DNA of 64,000 nucleotides from Clostridium sp. CF012 (lineage in GTDB: Bacteria > Bacillota > Clostridia > Clostridiales > Clostridiaceae). The stretch spans positions 372,001-436,000 of the forward strand of contig NZ_JAHLEF010000001.1 in NCBI RefSeq assembly GCF_018861755.1, given 5' to 3'. The translations under genes were made by a program, and so were the position numbers. Of the stretch, positions 27,856 through 36,732 are shown piece by piece. The notes below the pieces were generated by a model, which saw only the letters and a program-made list of their open reading frames with translations, was not told the origin of the DNA and made no database searches. The stretch's first letter is position 1, and each line of letters opens with the position of its first letter.

Positions 27856-28749
27856 ATGAGTATTTCTAAATTAACATTAGGTACAGTTCAAATGGGTTTG
27901 GACTATGGGATCAATAATAAGCTTGGAAAAATACAAATGGAAGAATGTCATAAAATATTAGATTTTGCTTATGAAAATGGTATATTATCGTTTGATACGG
28001 CTAAAGCATATGGAAATAGTGAGACCATCATAGGCGATTGGATAAAATCAAGAAATCCTAAGGGAATTTTTGTATCAACTAAAATCTCATCTATAAATAA
28101 GAATAATGTTCATGCTGATAAGTTAGAACAGTTTATAAAAAGAGAAATTGAGGATTCTTTAAAAAAACTTAACATTACTTCCATTGATAATATATACTTG
28201 CATGATTGTGCAGATATTCAATTATATAATGTCAAGTTAATGTATATACTTAGGGAATTAAAAGAAAAAAAGGTTATTAAAAATATTGGTATATCTGTAT
28301 ATGAACCTAAAGAGGTTATTGAGGTATTAGATTATGGCTTTGATATAATACAGATTCCAACAAATGTTTTTGATTTGAGATTTATAACTAGTGACTTGTT
28401 AAAAAAAATGAAAAGCTATGATATACAAATTTTTTCTAGAAGTGCTTTTTTACAAGGACTATTTTTTATGAATGAAGATGATGTGCCTAATAGCATTGCA
28501 GAGTGTAAGAAATACTTGAAGCTATTAAAAAATCTATGTAAAAGGCAAAATATAACTGCTGAGACATTAGCTTTAGGATTTTTAAAAAACATAAAAGAAA
28601 TTGATAGCATATTGATTGGTGTGAATAGTTTAGAACAACTAGAAAGTAATTTGAATAGTTATAGAAGTCCAACCGAAATAGTTAATGAGGATATTATAAA
28701 ATGTTTTAATAATGTTAGTGATAAAATAATAGATCCAAGAAAGTGGTAG
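27856..28749 (+). CDS. Aldo/keto reductase
   Basis: The 297-residue protein has the aldo/keto reductase barrel start (LTLGTVQMGLDYGINN) and the catalytic tetrad D47, Y52, K76 and H116 (FDTAKAYG, VSTKI, IYLHDC). It is an NAD(P)H-dependent oxidoreductase. Such genes occur in clusters for modified nonulosonic or other flagellar sugars next to an SDR and a cytidylyltransferase; the substrate is unknown. GGAG lies about 10 nt before the ATG. It opens a plus-strand cassette against the general direction. Confidence 0.85.
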   Translation: MSISKLTLGTVQMGLDYGINNKLGKIQMEECHKILDFAYENGILSFDTAKAYGNSETIIGDWIKSRNPKGIFVSTKISSINKNNVHADKLEQFIKREIEDSLKKLNITSIDNIYLHDCADIQLYNVKLMYILRELKEKKVIKNIGISVYEPKEVIEVLDYGFDIIQIPTNVFDLRFITSDLLKKMKSYDIQIFSRSAFLQGLFFMNEDDVPNSIAECKKYLKLLKNLCKRQNITAETLALGFLKNIKEIDSILIGVNSLEQLESNLNSYRSPTEIVNEDIIKCFNNVSDKIIDPRKW

Positions 28750-28759
28750 GTGATTTTTT

Positions 28760-29542
28760 ATGGAATTAAAAGAGATGTTTAATATGAGTAATAAAGTTGT
28801 TTTTATAACTGGTGGAAGTGGTAATTTAGGTAGAGCAATGTCAGAAGCTCTTGCAGAATATAATGCTATAGTAATAATTGCTAGTAGGAATGTTGATAAC
28901 AATAACGAATATTGTACTTATTTATCTAATAAGTATAACAACTTAAATGAAGCTGTACACGTAGATTTAAAATCTGAAAAATCAATAGATAATTGCGTAG
29001 ATTATATTCTAGATAAATACAAAAAAATTGATGTTTTAGTTAATAATTCTTACTACGGAGCAGGAAAAGAATTTCATAATATGAGTTCTGAAGAGTGGCT
29101 ATCTGGAATTGATGGAAGTATAAATTCTGTCTTTAGGTGTACTAAAAAGGTAATAAGTTCTATGATTGAAAGAAATGAAGGTAATATTATTAATATCTCT
29201 TCTATGTATGGCAATGTTGCACCTGATATTTCGATATATGAGGGAAATGGGTTTTATAATCCAATAAATTATGGTGTTGGAAAAGCGGGTGTTGTTCAAT
29301 TTACTAAATATATCGCAAGTGTTTATGGAAGATATAATATTAGATGTAATTGTATTTCACCAGGTCCATTTCCAAGTAAAGAAGTACAAAAGGATAAAGA
29401 ATTCGTTAATAGACTTAAAGCTAAAGTTCCTATGCATAAAATTGGAGAACCTGATGATCTAAAAGGGATTACATTATTGTTAGCATCAAAGTTCATTAAC
29501 GGAGCAAACATGTTAGTTGATGGTGGTTGGACGAGTTGGTAA
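28760..29542 (+). CDS. Short-chain dehydrogenase/reductase
   Basis: The 260-residue protein is a classical SDR with the cofactor motif TGGSGNLG (residues 17-24), NNSYYG, catalytic Ser in INISSMYG and YGVGK (Y171, K175). It probably oxidises or reduces a sugar intermediate together with the aldo/keto reductase 10 bp upstream. No substrate can be assigned from sequence. Confidence 0.87.
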   Translation: MELKEMFNMSNKVVFITGGSGNLGRAMSEALAEYNAIVIIASRNVDNNNEYCTYLSNKYNNLNEAVHVDLKSEKSIDNCVDYILDKYKKIDVLVNNSYYGAGKEFHNMSSEEWLSGIDGSINSVFRCTKKVISSMIERNEGNIINISSMYGNVAPDISIYEGNGFYNPINYGVGKAGVVQFTKYIASVYGRYNIRCNCISPGPFPSKEVQKDKEFVNRLKAKVPMHKIGEPDDLKGITLLLASKFINGANMLVDGGWTSW

Positions 29543-29578
29543 TTTGATTTATTGATAAAAAAAGAAAGAAGGGGCTTA

Positions 29579-30307
29579 ATGAGAACGTTATGTATTATTC
29601 AGGCCAGAACAGGTTCAAGTAGATTATCAGGTAAAGTATTGATGAAAATTGGGAATAGGACTATTGTTGAAATTATATACGAGAGACTTAAAAAATGTGG
29701 TAATGTTATAGATGATATTATCTTTGCAATACCCGATTCAGATAAAGAAAAAAAATTAGAAGATCTTCTTATAAGCAAGGGGTACTTGTATTTTAAAGGT
29801 AGTGAACTAAATGTATTAGAAAGGTATTATAAATGTGCAAAAAAATATAAAGGAGATATTATTGTTAGAGTTACTTGTGACAATCCTTTAGTAGATTATA
29901 CCGTAGTTAAAGAGCTTGTTAATGTTGTAATTAAACAAGGTGCAGATTATATCATAAAAAAAGAACTCCCTATCGGAATAACATCAGAGGCTATGAATTT
30001 TAAATCATTAGAAGAAGCATACTTAAATGCCGATAAAGATTATCATAAAGAACATGTTACTTCTTACTTTCTAGATTATCCTGAAAAATTTAATAATGTT
30101 ATTTTATATGCAGATGGTATTTTTAATAAGCCTAATTATAGATTTACTTTAGATACAGAAGAAGATTATAAATTAATGAAAGTTATTTATACTAATCTTT
30201 ATAAAGGTGAAGAATTAGAAGTAGAAGATGTAATTAAGTTTATTAACAATAATAATGAGCTAATAGATATTAATAAAAATATAAGACAAAAATCATATAA
30301 TGATTAG
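29579..30307 (+). CDS. SpsF/NeuA-type cytidylyltransferase
   Basis: The protein is about 242 residues from ATG 29579, beginning MRTLCIIQARTGSSRLSGKV, the nucleotide-binding loop of SpsF-type cytidylyltransferases. VRVTCDNPLVD follows, then FTLDTEEDYKLM near the end. It likely makes a CMP- or similar activated sugar for the flagellin glycan and may serve as PseF, but SpsF-like proteins vary. The start is set by AAGGGG just before it; a longer TTG frame from 29552 has no site. Confidence 0.82.
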   Translation: MRTLCIIQARTGSSRLSGKVLMKIGNRTIVEIIYERLKKCGNVIDDIIFAIPDSDKEKKLEDLLISKGYLYFKGSELNVLERYYKCAKKYKGDIIVRVTCDNPLVDYTVVKELVNVVIKQGADYIIKKELPIGITSEAMNFKSLEEAYLNADKDYHKEHVTSYFLDYPEKFNNVILYADGIFNKPNYRFTLDTEEDYKLMKVIYTNLYKGEELEVEDVIKFINNNNELIDINKNIRQKSYND

Positions 30308-30322
30308 TTAAGGAGCAAAAAC

Positions 30323-30793
30323 ATGAATAAATCAAATCTTCTAAAGGAAATGGTTTTGAGGGAAGTTGAGAAAAAAGATTGTGCCCTTATTTACAACTGG
30401 GCTATTGATGAACACGTTAGAATAAATTCTTTTTCCAGTGAAAAAATTTTTTATGATGATCATATAAAGTGGTTTAATAAAAAAATAAATAATATAAATA
30501 ATTATTTTTTTATTCTTGTACATAAAGGTATTGATGTGGGAGTTATACGGCTAGATGTAGAAAATCAAAAAGGAATAATTAGCTATAGCATTTCAAAAGA
30601 TTTTAGGGAAAAAGGGTATGGCAGCATAATTATTGAGAAGTTAGATGAAAAGATAAAAGAATGTGAGCTTGATATTCATGAGTTATATGGAGAAGTTAAA
30701 TATACAAATAAGGCTTCACAAAAAATATTTAAAAAGTTTGGGTATAAAGAATATCCATTACAGGATAAACTAGTATATAAAAAAGAGTTATAA
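30323..30793 (+). CDS. PseH-like GNAT acetyltransferase
   Basis: The 156-residue protein shows a GNAT fold: MVLREVEKKDCALIYNWAIDEHVRINSF, then SYSISKDFREKGYGSIIIEKL (acetyl-CoA loop) and TNKASQKIFKKFGYKEY. This pattern matches PseH-type enzymes that N-acetylate the 4-amino sugar in nonulosonic acid synthesis. AAGGAG lies about 7 nt upstream. It ends the plus-strand cassette and is followed by a terminator. Confidence 0.82.
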   Translation: MNKSNLLKEMVLREVEKKDCALIYNWAIDEHVRINSFSSEKIFYDDHIKWFNKKINNINNYFFILVHKGIDVGVIRLDVENQKGIISYSISKDFREKGYGSIIIEKLDEKIKECELDIHELYGEVKYTNKASQKIFKKFGYKEYPLQDKLVYKKEL

Positions 30794-30802
30794 GGGGACA
30801 TA

Positions 30803-30830
30803 CATCATCTGCCCTAATAGCTATTTTTAT
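30803..30830 (-). pseudogene. Second fragment like the first codons of pseG
   Basis: Minus strand reads IKIAIRADD, like the start of pseG (KIGIRADGG). It lies right after the plus-strand acetyltransferase stop. Together with 20998-21025 it suggests that pseG starts marked recombination junctions. Confidence 0.35.
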
Positions 30831-30886
30831 ATTGAGAATGTTTTATAGATTTGTGTAAATAACTTTAGACAAGTATATTTTAACTG

Positions 30887-30930
30887 AAAATTAGTATGGG
30901 AATTCACTCCTGTACTAATTTTTTATTTTT
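30887..30930 (+). terminator. Terminator of the plus-strand cassette
   Basis: AAAATTAGTA pairs with TACTAATTTT over a 16-nt loop, followed by a T-rich tract on the plus strand. It lies about 95 bp after the acetyltransferase stop. Confidence 0.75.
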
Positions 30931-31033
30931 GGGGTAATACTAATACTGGGGTAGTGTGGATATTATTATATTATTTGTAAAAGGTTTTAAATTATACATT
31001 AAAACATAAAAAATACAAAATTTTATCTTTTAA

Positions 31034-31640
31034 TTATGCTTCAATCTTATCTTCAAACATAATTGCCAACTGTGCTAATGAACTAGACCAGTTTTGAACA
31101 GGTGCAGTCCATTTTTTCATAATTTCTAATGTTGCTAGGTATAACGATTTTCTTAAAGAATTGTCTGTGGGGAACACAGTTTTAGTCTTTGTAAACTTCC
31201 TGATTTGCCTGTTAAAGCCCTCCAAGGCATTTGTTGTATATATAATCTTTCTTATATCTGGTGGATAATCAAAGTATGTTGATAATTCGCTCCAATTAAT
31301 ACCAGTAATTAACAACTATACTATATTTTGAACCCCATTTGTCTTTTGATTTTTCAAGTTCAGTGGTGGCTATTGCTTCTGAGGAAGCCTTATAACCACA
31401 CTTTAAATCCCTCATGAATTCCTTAGCTATATATTTAAAAGAGTTCCTTATTTGGTGTATTCTACATGTTTGAATGCTTACATCAGGGAAAAGCACTTTT
31501 ATTGCATCACGTAAGCCTTTTAAGCCATCCATACATGCTATAAGAATATCTTGAACTCCTCTATTTTTAAGATCATTGCATACTGTAAGCCAAAACTTTG
31601 CTCCTTCTTGTTCGCCAATCCATATCCCAAGTATACCCTT
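31034..31640 (-). mobile_element. Truncated IS256-family transposase remnant
   Basis: Two overlapping minus-strand frames give parts of a mutator-type transposase: WIGEQEGAKFWLTVCNDL, DILIACMDGLKG, CRIHQIRNSFKYI, then IRKIIYTTNALEGFNRQIRK. These are IS256-family DDE-region motifs. The N-terminal half is gone and there is a frame shift near 31310. Its upstream edge abuts the pseB copy near 31636. Confidence 0.85.
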
Positions 31641-31815
31641 TCATAATCTCGTACATCACCATTAAGTTCATTTTCCATTACGAATTGTTTATATTCATCT
31701 CTGCTAAGTATTCTTATTACCTTTAGCTCTTGCTTTATAATTTCTTTTATAAGTCCATGTCCAATAGTGCCTGTTCCAGCAATTATAAGAATCTTTTTCC
31801 CTGTATAATATCCAT
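31636..31815 (-). pseudogene. 5' fragment of a second pseB-like gene
   Basis: The DNA closely matches the first 180 or so bp of the intact gene (24783-24994) but has lost a base right after the ATG, shifting the frame. The downstream part is replaced by the IS256 remnant. It shows that a second cluster copy once existed here. Confidence 0.85.
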
Positions 31816-31837
31816 ACTACCTCTCCTACTACAATTA

Positions 31838-32181
31838 TTATTTAAATAGTTTTGTACCTTTTATCCACTGCTCTGTCTCTTTTAGTCCCTGCTCTAGCGT
31901 AAACTCTGGCTTCCAATCCATAAGCTACTTAGTCTTATTATAGTTACATTTAAGTTTCATAATTTCACTTTGTGGATGAATGTGTTTCACATGATTTATT
32001 TTAACTCTTTTATTTGTTATAATCTCTGCAAGTTCATTAACAGTAACATCCCTACCCGTGCCTGCATTTACTAATTCACCATTTACCTTTTGTGAGTAAT
32101 CTGTCATAACAACAAATCTAGCACAATCCTTAACATAAAGTAAATCCCTTGTCTGTTCTCCACTTCCATATATATTTATAT
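31838..32181 (-). pseudogene. 3' fragment of a second sugar epimerase gene
   Basis: The DNA closely matches the C-terminal third of the epimerase gene at 21030-21380, with a few changes (for example MDW followed by an in-frame stop region near 31926). It is cut at 32181 by an IS1634-like insertion and continues at 33487. It lies just before the pseB copy, so the order of the copies is epimerase end, then pseB start. Confidence 0.88.
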
Positions 32182-33486
32182 CTCAAATTCCACTGAATGA
32201 ATTTTAAAACTAATTATTTACTTAAAAGAAATTTATTTACAATTATTTGCAGAAAGGATTGTTGAATTTCACGTCGAATATATCCATAAAATACTCTTTT
32301 GAGGTGATTAAACTATGGATATAAATAATCTGTCATTAGATAGTATGGAAATGTACAACCATGGAAAAATGAATTTTATGGTAGGACTCTGTGAACAACT
32401 AAAGTTACCAGAAATATTTAACATAAATCTACAGAAAAATTCCGGTAGGAATACTGCTATTCCCTATGGAGTGATGGCCGAGATGATGATTGTGAATATT
32501 TGTGACGACCACTCCCCACAATACAGACTAAATGAATATTATGGAATGAAAGATCCTGAAGGAATATTTCACTGTCCTATATCTCTAAGTCAAATTAATG
32601 ATGACAGGTTTGGTAAGTTTCTTGATGCATTTTATGAAACTGGCCCAAGAAAAATTTTTAGTCAATTGAGTTCATAAGCCTTTATGAACTATGGAATAAA
32701 AGTAACTAATATAAACTTTGACACAACCTCAAAAGTAATGTGGGGAAATTATGAAACACCTTAAGGCAAGGAAAGGGTAATATCCATAACCTTCGGTCAT
32801 AGTAAGCAAAAAAGAGAAGACAAAAAGCAAATCAAAATGGGTTAAGCGTATCCAATGGAGTAATTGTTGATGCTAAGGTTTTATCTGGAAACAAAGATGA
32901 TAAGACCTATAACGGCGAAACGCTTGAGGAAGTAGTACATGTTCTTGAAAGACTAAATATTCCCGTAGGGGATTTCCACTATATAGCAGATAGTGCACTT
33001 TTCACTTCAGATAATTTAAATAAAGCAGAAAGTAGACATCTAAAACTTATAACAAGAATGCCTGAAACCACAAATCTTGCAAAAGATTGTATAAAAGAAG
33101 CACTTATTCACAAGAACCTTATGAAAAAAATAGAGATTAAAACAACTCAAGATAAAGTAGTTGAATATTTTATAAGTGAGAAATATTGTACTTTTGAAAA
33201 TACTAAATTAAAATGTGCTATATGTTACTCCACTACTCTTGAAGGCATAAAGAAAAAAACTATTGAATGACAAGTTAAAAAGGAAAAATAAGTAGTAGAA
33301 AAACTTTCTAAATCATATTCTAAGAGAGCTTTTTCCTTGCCTAAAAGAATTAATGAGGCGTTTTATCAAAGATATAAAAGCGACTACAAAAACTCACAGT
33401 CACTTTCGAAAATTTTATACAACCCATATTAAAAAAGATTTTAAAAACAAATACAAGGATTAAAAATCTATTGTGCGGAGTATGAG
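32182..33486 (+). mobile_element. Decayed IS1634-like element with inverted ends and 6-bp target repeat
   Basis: The 1305-bp element has imperfect inverted ends (CTCAAATTCCAC on the left, CTCATACTCCGC as the complement of the right) and flanking TTATAT copies at 32176-32181 and 33487-33492. From 32315 the plus strand encodes the N-terminus of a DUF4277-type transposase (IDNR-free start MDINNLSLDSM ... AIPYGVMAEMMIVNI). It then breaks up through stops; later pieces (FHYIADSALF-like and TRMPETTNLAKD) are transposase core. It is shorter than intact family members and inactive. Confidence 0.8.
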
Positions 33487-33523
33487 TTATATCTCTTCCG
33501 TGAATTGAATTATTTATAAATCC
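33487..33523 (-). pseudogene. Continuation of the epimerase remnant beyond the IS
   Basis: The 37 bp after the IS right end match the intact epimerase gene near 21367-21401 (gaattatttataaat and flanks) and then diverge. This confirms that the IS jumped into an existing epimerase copy. Confidence 0.65.
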
Positions 33524-33546
33524 CCATAATATAAAATTAAATATAG

Positions 33547-34598
33547 TTATAAATTTTCAGATATGAATGGGACGCCTTTTATTGCGTTTTTCAGTGATTC
33601 CATTATATCTTGCCCATTCTTATTGCAGGTAGAAATATAGCTTCTTATTCTACAGAACAGGCTAGCACCATCATCACTTCTAAAGCAGCCAGATATCTTT
33701 TGTCTGAGCTTTACCATTCTAATATCTCGCTCGGCTAAATTATTATCGAAGGGGATGTTGAAGTCATACATAAACGAAAGTAATGCGTAATGCTACTTGT
33801 GGAAGCAACATGAACCCAATTTATTTTACCTTTTAAACGTAGTCCTGATTCATCAGTATGAAGGACCTCAGCCTTCTTAAGTTGTTCTTTAATAGCCTCT
33901 TCGAATTTATCAAGGCTATCATAAAGACGTTTATTTGCATTCACAATAGTTCCTTGGCTAATATTTTTACCTGTAAGGTTTTTAATGATTTCAGTTGTTC
34001 TAGCAAGAGGTACAAGTTGATAGTTTGAAAGGTATACCATTAAAGCCTGCAGGTTTTCACCATACTATACAGGTTGCGTTACTGTTACTGGGAATTCAGT
34101 TTTATGAACTTCTTTGCAATCTGGACATACTACGATCTGGGTTCTATACTCGGTAACATTCATAACAATCTGAGGTAAATCAACTACTTGTCTAGTTTGA
34201 ATTTTACCTTCAAGACCAGATAAATTACAGCCACAATTGCAAGTTTTTTTGCTTATATCTATAATATTATCTGGATTATCAATTTTCAAAAGAGTCTTTC
34301 CAATATGACCAGCTTGCCCTCCTTAGGACCTACCGGTCTTTGTTTGGCTATTTGAAGGCTTTTTAGTATTATTTGTTGACGGTGGCTTGCTACTGTTATT
34401 ATGCATGGTTTCTAACTCAATATTTCGTGCAAGAAGTATTGTATTATCGTCCCTAAGTGAGTTTATTAAATGGTTTAAGTTAGTCACTTCAACATTGAGA
34501 TTGCTAATTTGATTTATTAATCCACTATTCATTTCTTTCAGTAAAGTAATAATTTCGGTTATACCATTGTTATAGTTATCAACTATTGTCTCATCCAT
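33547..34598 (-). mobile_element. Frameshifted IS66-family transposase remnant
   Basis: Four minus-strand frames in order give an IS66 transposase: an N-terminal coiled coil ending NNSSKPPSTN, a zinc-finger part (CNCGCNLSGLEG ... VVCPDCKEVHKTEFP), the core (PLARTTEIIKNLTG, EVLHTDESGLRLKGK) and the end ([25 protein letters not shown]). Frames are broken near 34320, 34060 and 33760, with an internal deletion before [12 protein letters not shown]. The 180 bp up to pseI hold no gene. Confidence 0.88.
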
Positions 34599-34781
34599 CT
34601 AATATTCACCACCAATCAAATCATATTATTAATCTCTCTGGTAGTATATTCGACATTGGATAGCCAAAATCCTTTTTGCCAATATAAGGGTTTTATTGAT
34701 TTGCAATGGCTGAGTAGTAACTATATTCATATATATCCGCTCTCCTTAAGTTTTAATAAAATACAATATTCACACTAATAG

Positions 34782-35849
34782 TTAAATAAAACTATCTTCT
34801 TTTACAAACTTCCACTCCATAGGTGTTCCCTTTTTTAAATCCATTTTTACTGTTTTACCTAATATATCTTTTATGTACTTAGTTTGCATACCAAATCCTG
34901 GTCTTATACTTCTTACATTTTCTTCCGTAAATATTTCTCCCTCTTTTATATCCTTTACTACAAATAAAGACCTTGAATGTTCTTTACTATTTTTTTGCTT
35001 TTCAGTAAGCTCATAAGTAACTTTTCCTAAAGCCTTTTCCACATTTCTAATATCTTCAACCATCTTTTTAAATTCCTTAGGCTCCATAGAAAAAGCTGCA
35101 TCCGTTCCCTTTTCATCTCTATTTAAAATAAAATGTTTTTCTATAACATTCGCACCTAATGCTACTGCTGCTATGGATACTGCACTCCCTAAAGTATGAT
35201 CTGAAAGACCAGTAATTACATCAAATGTTTCAGCTAAATTAATCATAGTTTTTAAATTCACTTCTTCCATTGGTGATGGATAGGCACTTGTGCACTTTAA
35301 AAGAATTATTTGATTGTTCCCCATTCGCCTGCAAGCATTCATTGCTTCTTCTATATCTGATAAATTAGCTATACCTGTTGACATTATAATTGGTTTTCCT
35401 TTAGAAGCTATATATTCTATAAATGGTATATCATTTATTTCAAAGGAAGCCACTTTATAAACTGGAACATCCATCTTTTCTAAAAAATCTACTGCTGTGT
35501 TATCAAAAGGCGATGAAAAAAATATTAATCCCTGTTCTTCTGCTATTTTTTTAAGCTTAGGCTGCCAATCCCACGGAGTATAGGCCTCTTCGTATAATTT
35601 ATGTAATGTAGTTCCATCCCATATTGTTCCTTGTGTTATTTGAAAATACTCATTGTCACAATCTATAGTTATAGTGTCCGGTGTATAGGTTTGAATTTTT
35701 ATAGCGTCTGCTCCAGCATCCTTAGCTGCCTTTATAATCTCTACTGCCTTATTAAAATCCTGAAGATGATTGGCAGACATTTCAGCTATTACAAAAGTAG
35801 ATTGTCCATTACCTATTTCCCTATTAGCAATTTTTATTATTTCATCCAT
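34782..35849 (-). CDS. pseI: Pseudaminic acid synthase PseI (NeuB family)
   Basis: The 355-residue protein has the NeuB barrel (FVIAEMSANHLQDFNKAVEII, AIKIQTYTPDTITID, IFFSSPFD, GLSDHTLG, EKHFILNRDEKGTDAAFSMEP) and a C-terminal SAF domain (SLFVVKDIKEGEIFTEENVRSIRPG). NeuB-family enzymes condense a six-carbon amino sugar with phosphoenolpyruvate into a nonulosonic acid. The AYTPWDWQPKL segment favours PseI over true sialic acid synthase. This is the only intact copy; a broken one lies at 25187-26215. Confidence 0.87.
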   Translation of the reverse strand: MDEIIKIANREIGNGQSTFVIAEMSANHLQDFNKAVEIIKAAKDAGADAIKIQTYTPDTITIDCDNEYFQITQGTIWDGTTLHKLYEEAYTPWDWQPKLKKIAEEQGLIFFSSPFDNTAVDFLEKMDVPVYKVASFEINDIPFIEYIASKGKPIIMSTGIANLSDIEEAMNACRRMGNNQIILLKCTSAYPSPMEEVNLKTMINLAETFDVITGLSDHTLGSAVSIAAVALGANVIEKHFILNRDEKGTDAAFSMEPKEFKKMVEDIRNVEKALGKVTYELTEKQKNSKEHSRSLFVVKDIKEGEIFTEENVRSIRPGFGMQTKYIKDILGKTVKMDLKKGTPMEWKFVKEDSFI

Positions 35850-35910
35850 TATTCCATCTCCTTATCATATCTAGTGTATCTAATCAAGTATTTTTGTTGT
35901 TATCTCAATA

Positions 35911-36260
35911 TTATACATTTTCCAAACTATTTATATGTTCAGCTAACCTTATAACACCATTTCCATCTACAATTTCAGATGCTTTTTTACTCATTAAACG
36001 TCTTTTATCATAGTCTAACTCTAAAAGACTTGAATATATATCATCTATTTCAGTATATTTTATTACACCTAAACTATCCATAGTTTCAAGATGAACTAAT
36101 CGATGCAGGAAATCATTTATAATTGCTTTATAAGTTTGACCAGGAAAAATAGACTACCATAAACTACGACATACTGCTTATTTTCATATAATTCTCTATT
36201 ATAATCCAAATAATTAGAGGCTTCTTTTTTTCTCCTGCCTAATTCTCTTATACTTAAGAA
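35911..36260 (-). pseudogene. Decayed C-terminal part of a PseG-like or related sugar enzyme
   Basis: Minus strand gives YLDYNRELYENKQYVVVYGS, a frame shift, then HLETMDSLGVIKYTEIDDIYSSLLELD and KKASEIVDGNGVIRLAEHI before a TAA at 35913. The last part parallels the end of the intact pseG protein (KEAIDGNGVNKIVKKL). There is no start, and the frame is broken. It lies between the 115-aa gene and pseI and fills most of the 484-bp gap there. Confidence 0.5.
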
Positions 36261-36333
36261 AATCCTATCATATACTTATTCCATTTAACTTTATGAAACC
36301 CACCTATTAATATTCAAATATCATTTAAAATCA

Positions 36334-36681
36334 CTATATAGCTACTGATTTATCTATTTCTTTTCCCCATACTTCTAATACTGGTAATATTTCATACTGA
36401 AGAATATCACTTACTAATATATAATCTTCATTTTGTAAAGCTATTTCCATTTCTTTTAATTCCCCACAAAATTCATAAGCATTTACCTTATTCTTTTGTA
36501 CGTTTTGTGTTAAGGATACTATATCAATTACCCATGCTAATCCTTCAAGAATCTCGCTTGTAATCTTTAAGGCATCACCATCATTTCCTCCTTGAAAAAA
36601 CTTAATAGCTTCTTTAATTCCATTCTGTAATTTCAAAATATACTTATTAGCAGTTACTAATGCTTCAAATTGTTCGTTCAT
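36334..36681 (-). CDS. Small hypothetical helical protein in the glycosylation locus
   Basis: The 115-residue acidic, all-helical protein (MNEQFEALVTANKYILKLQNGIKEAIKFFQ ... ILQYEILPVLEVWGKEI) has no membrane or signal segment. I cannot assign a family. An AGGAG site lies 5 nt before the ATG. It sits between fliB and pseI, so a role in flagellin modification or as a chaperone is possible but unproven. Confidence 0.75.
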   Translation of the reverse strand: MNEQFEALVTANKYILKLQNGIKEAIKFFQGGNDGDALKITSEILEGLAWVIDIVSLTQNVQKNKVNAYEFCGELKEMEIALQNEDYILVSDILQYEILPVLEVWGKEIDKSVAI

Positions 36682-36732
36682 AATTTTACTCCTCCAAATG
36701 CAATGTTTTTTTATGTTAAATGTATTAAAATT

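Noticed and set aside
32315-32677. The 120-codon frame as an independent gene
   Set aside because: It is the N-terminal part of the decayed IS1634-like transposase and is cut by a stop with further pieces downstream.
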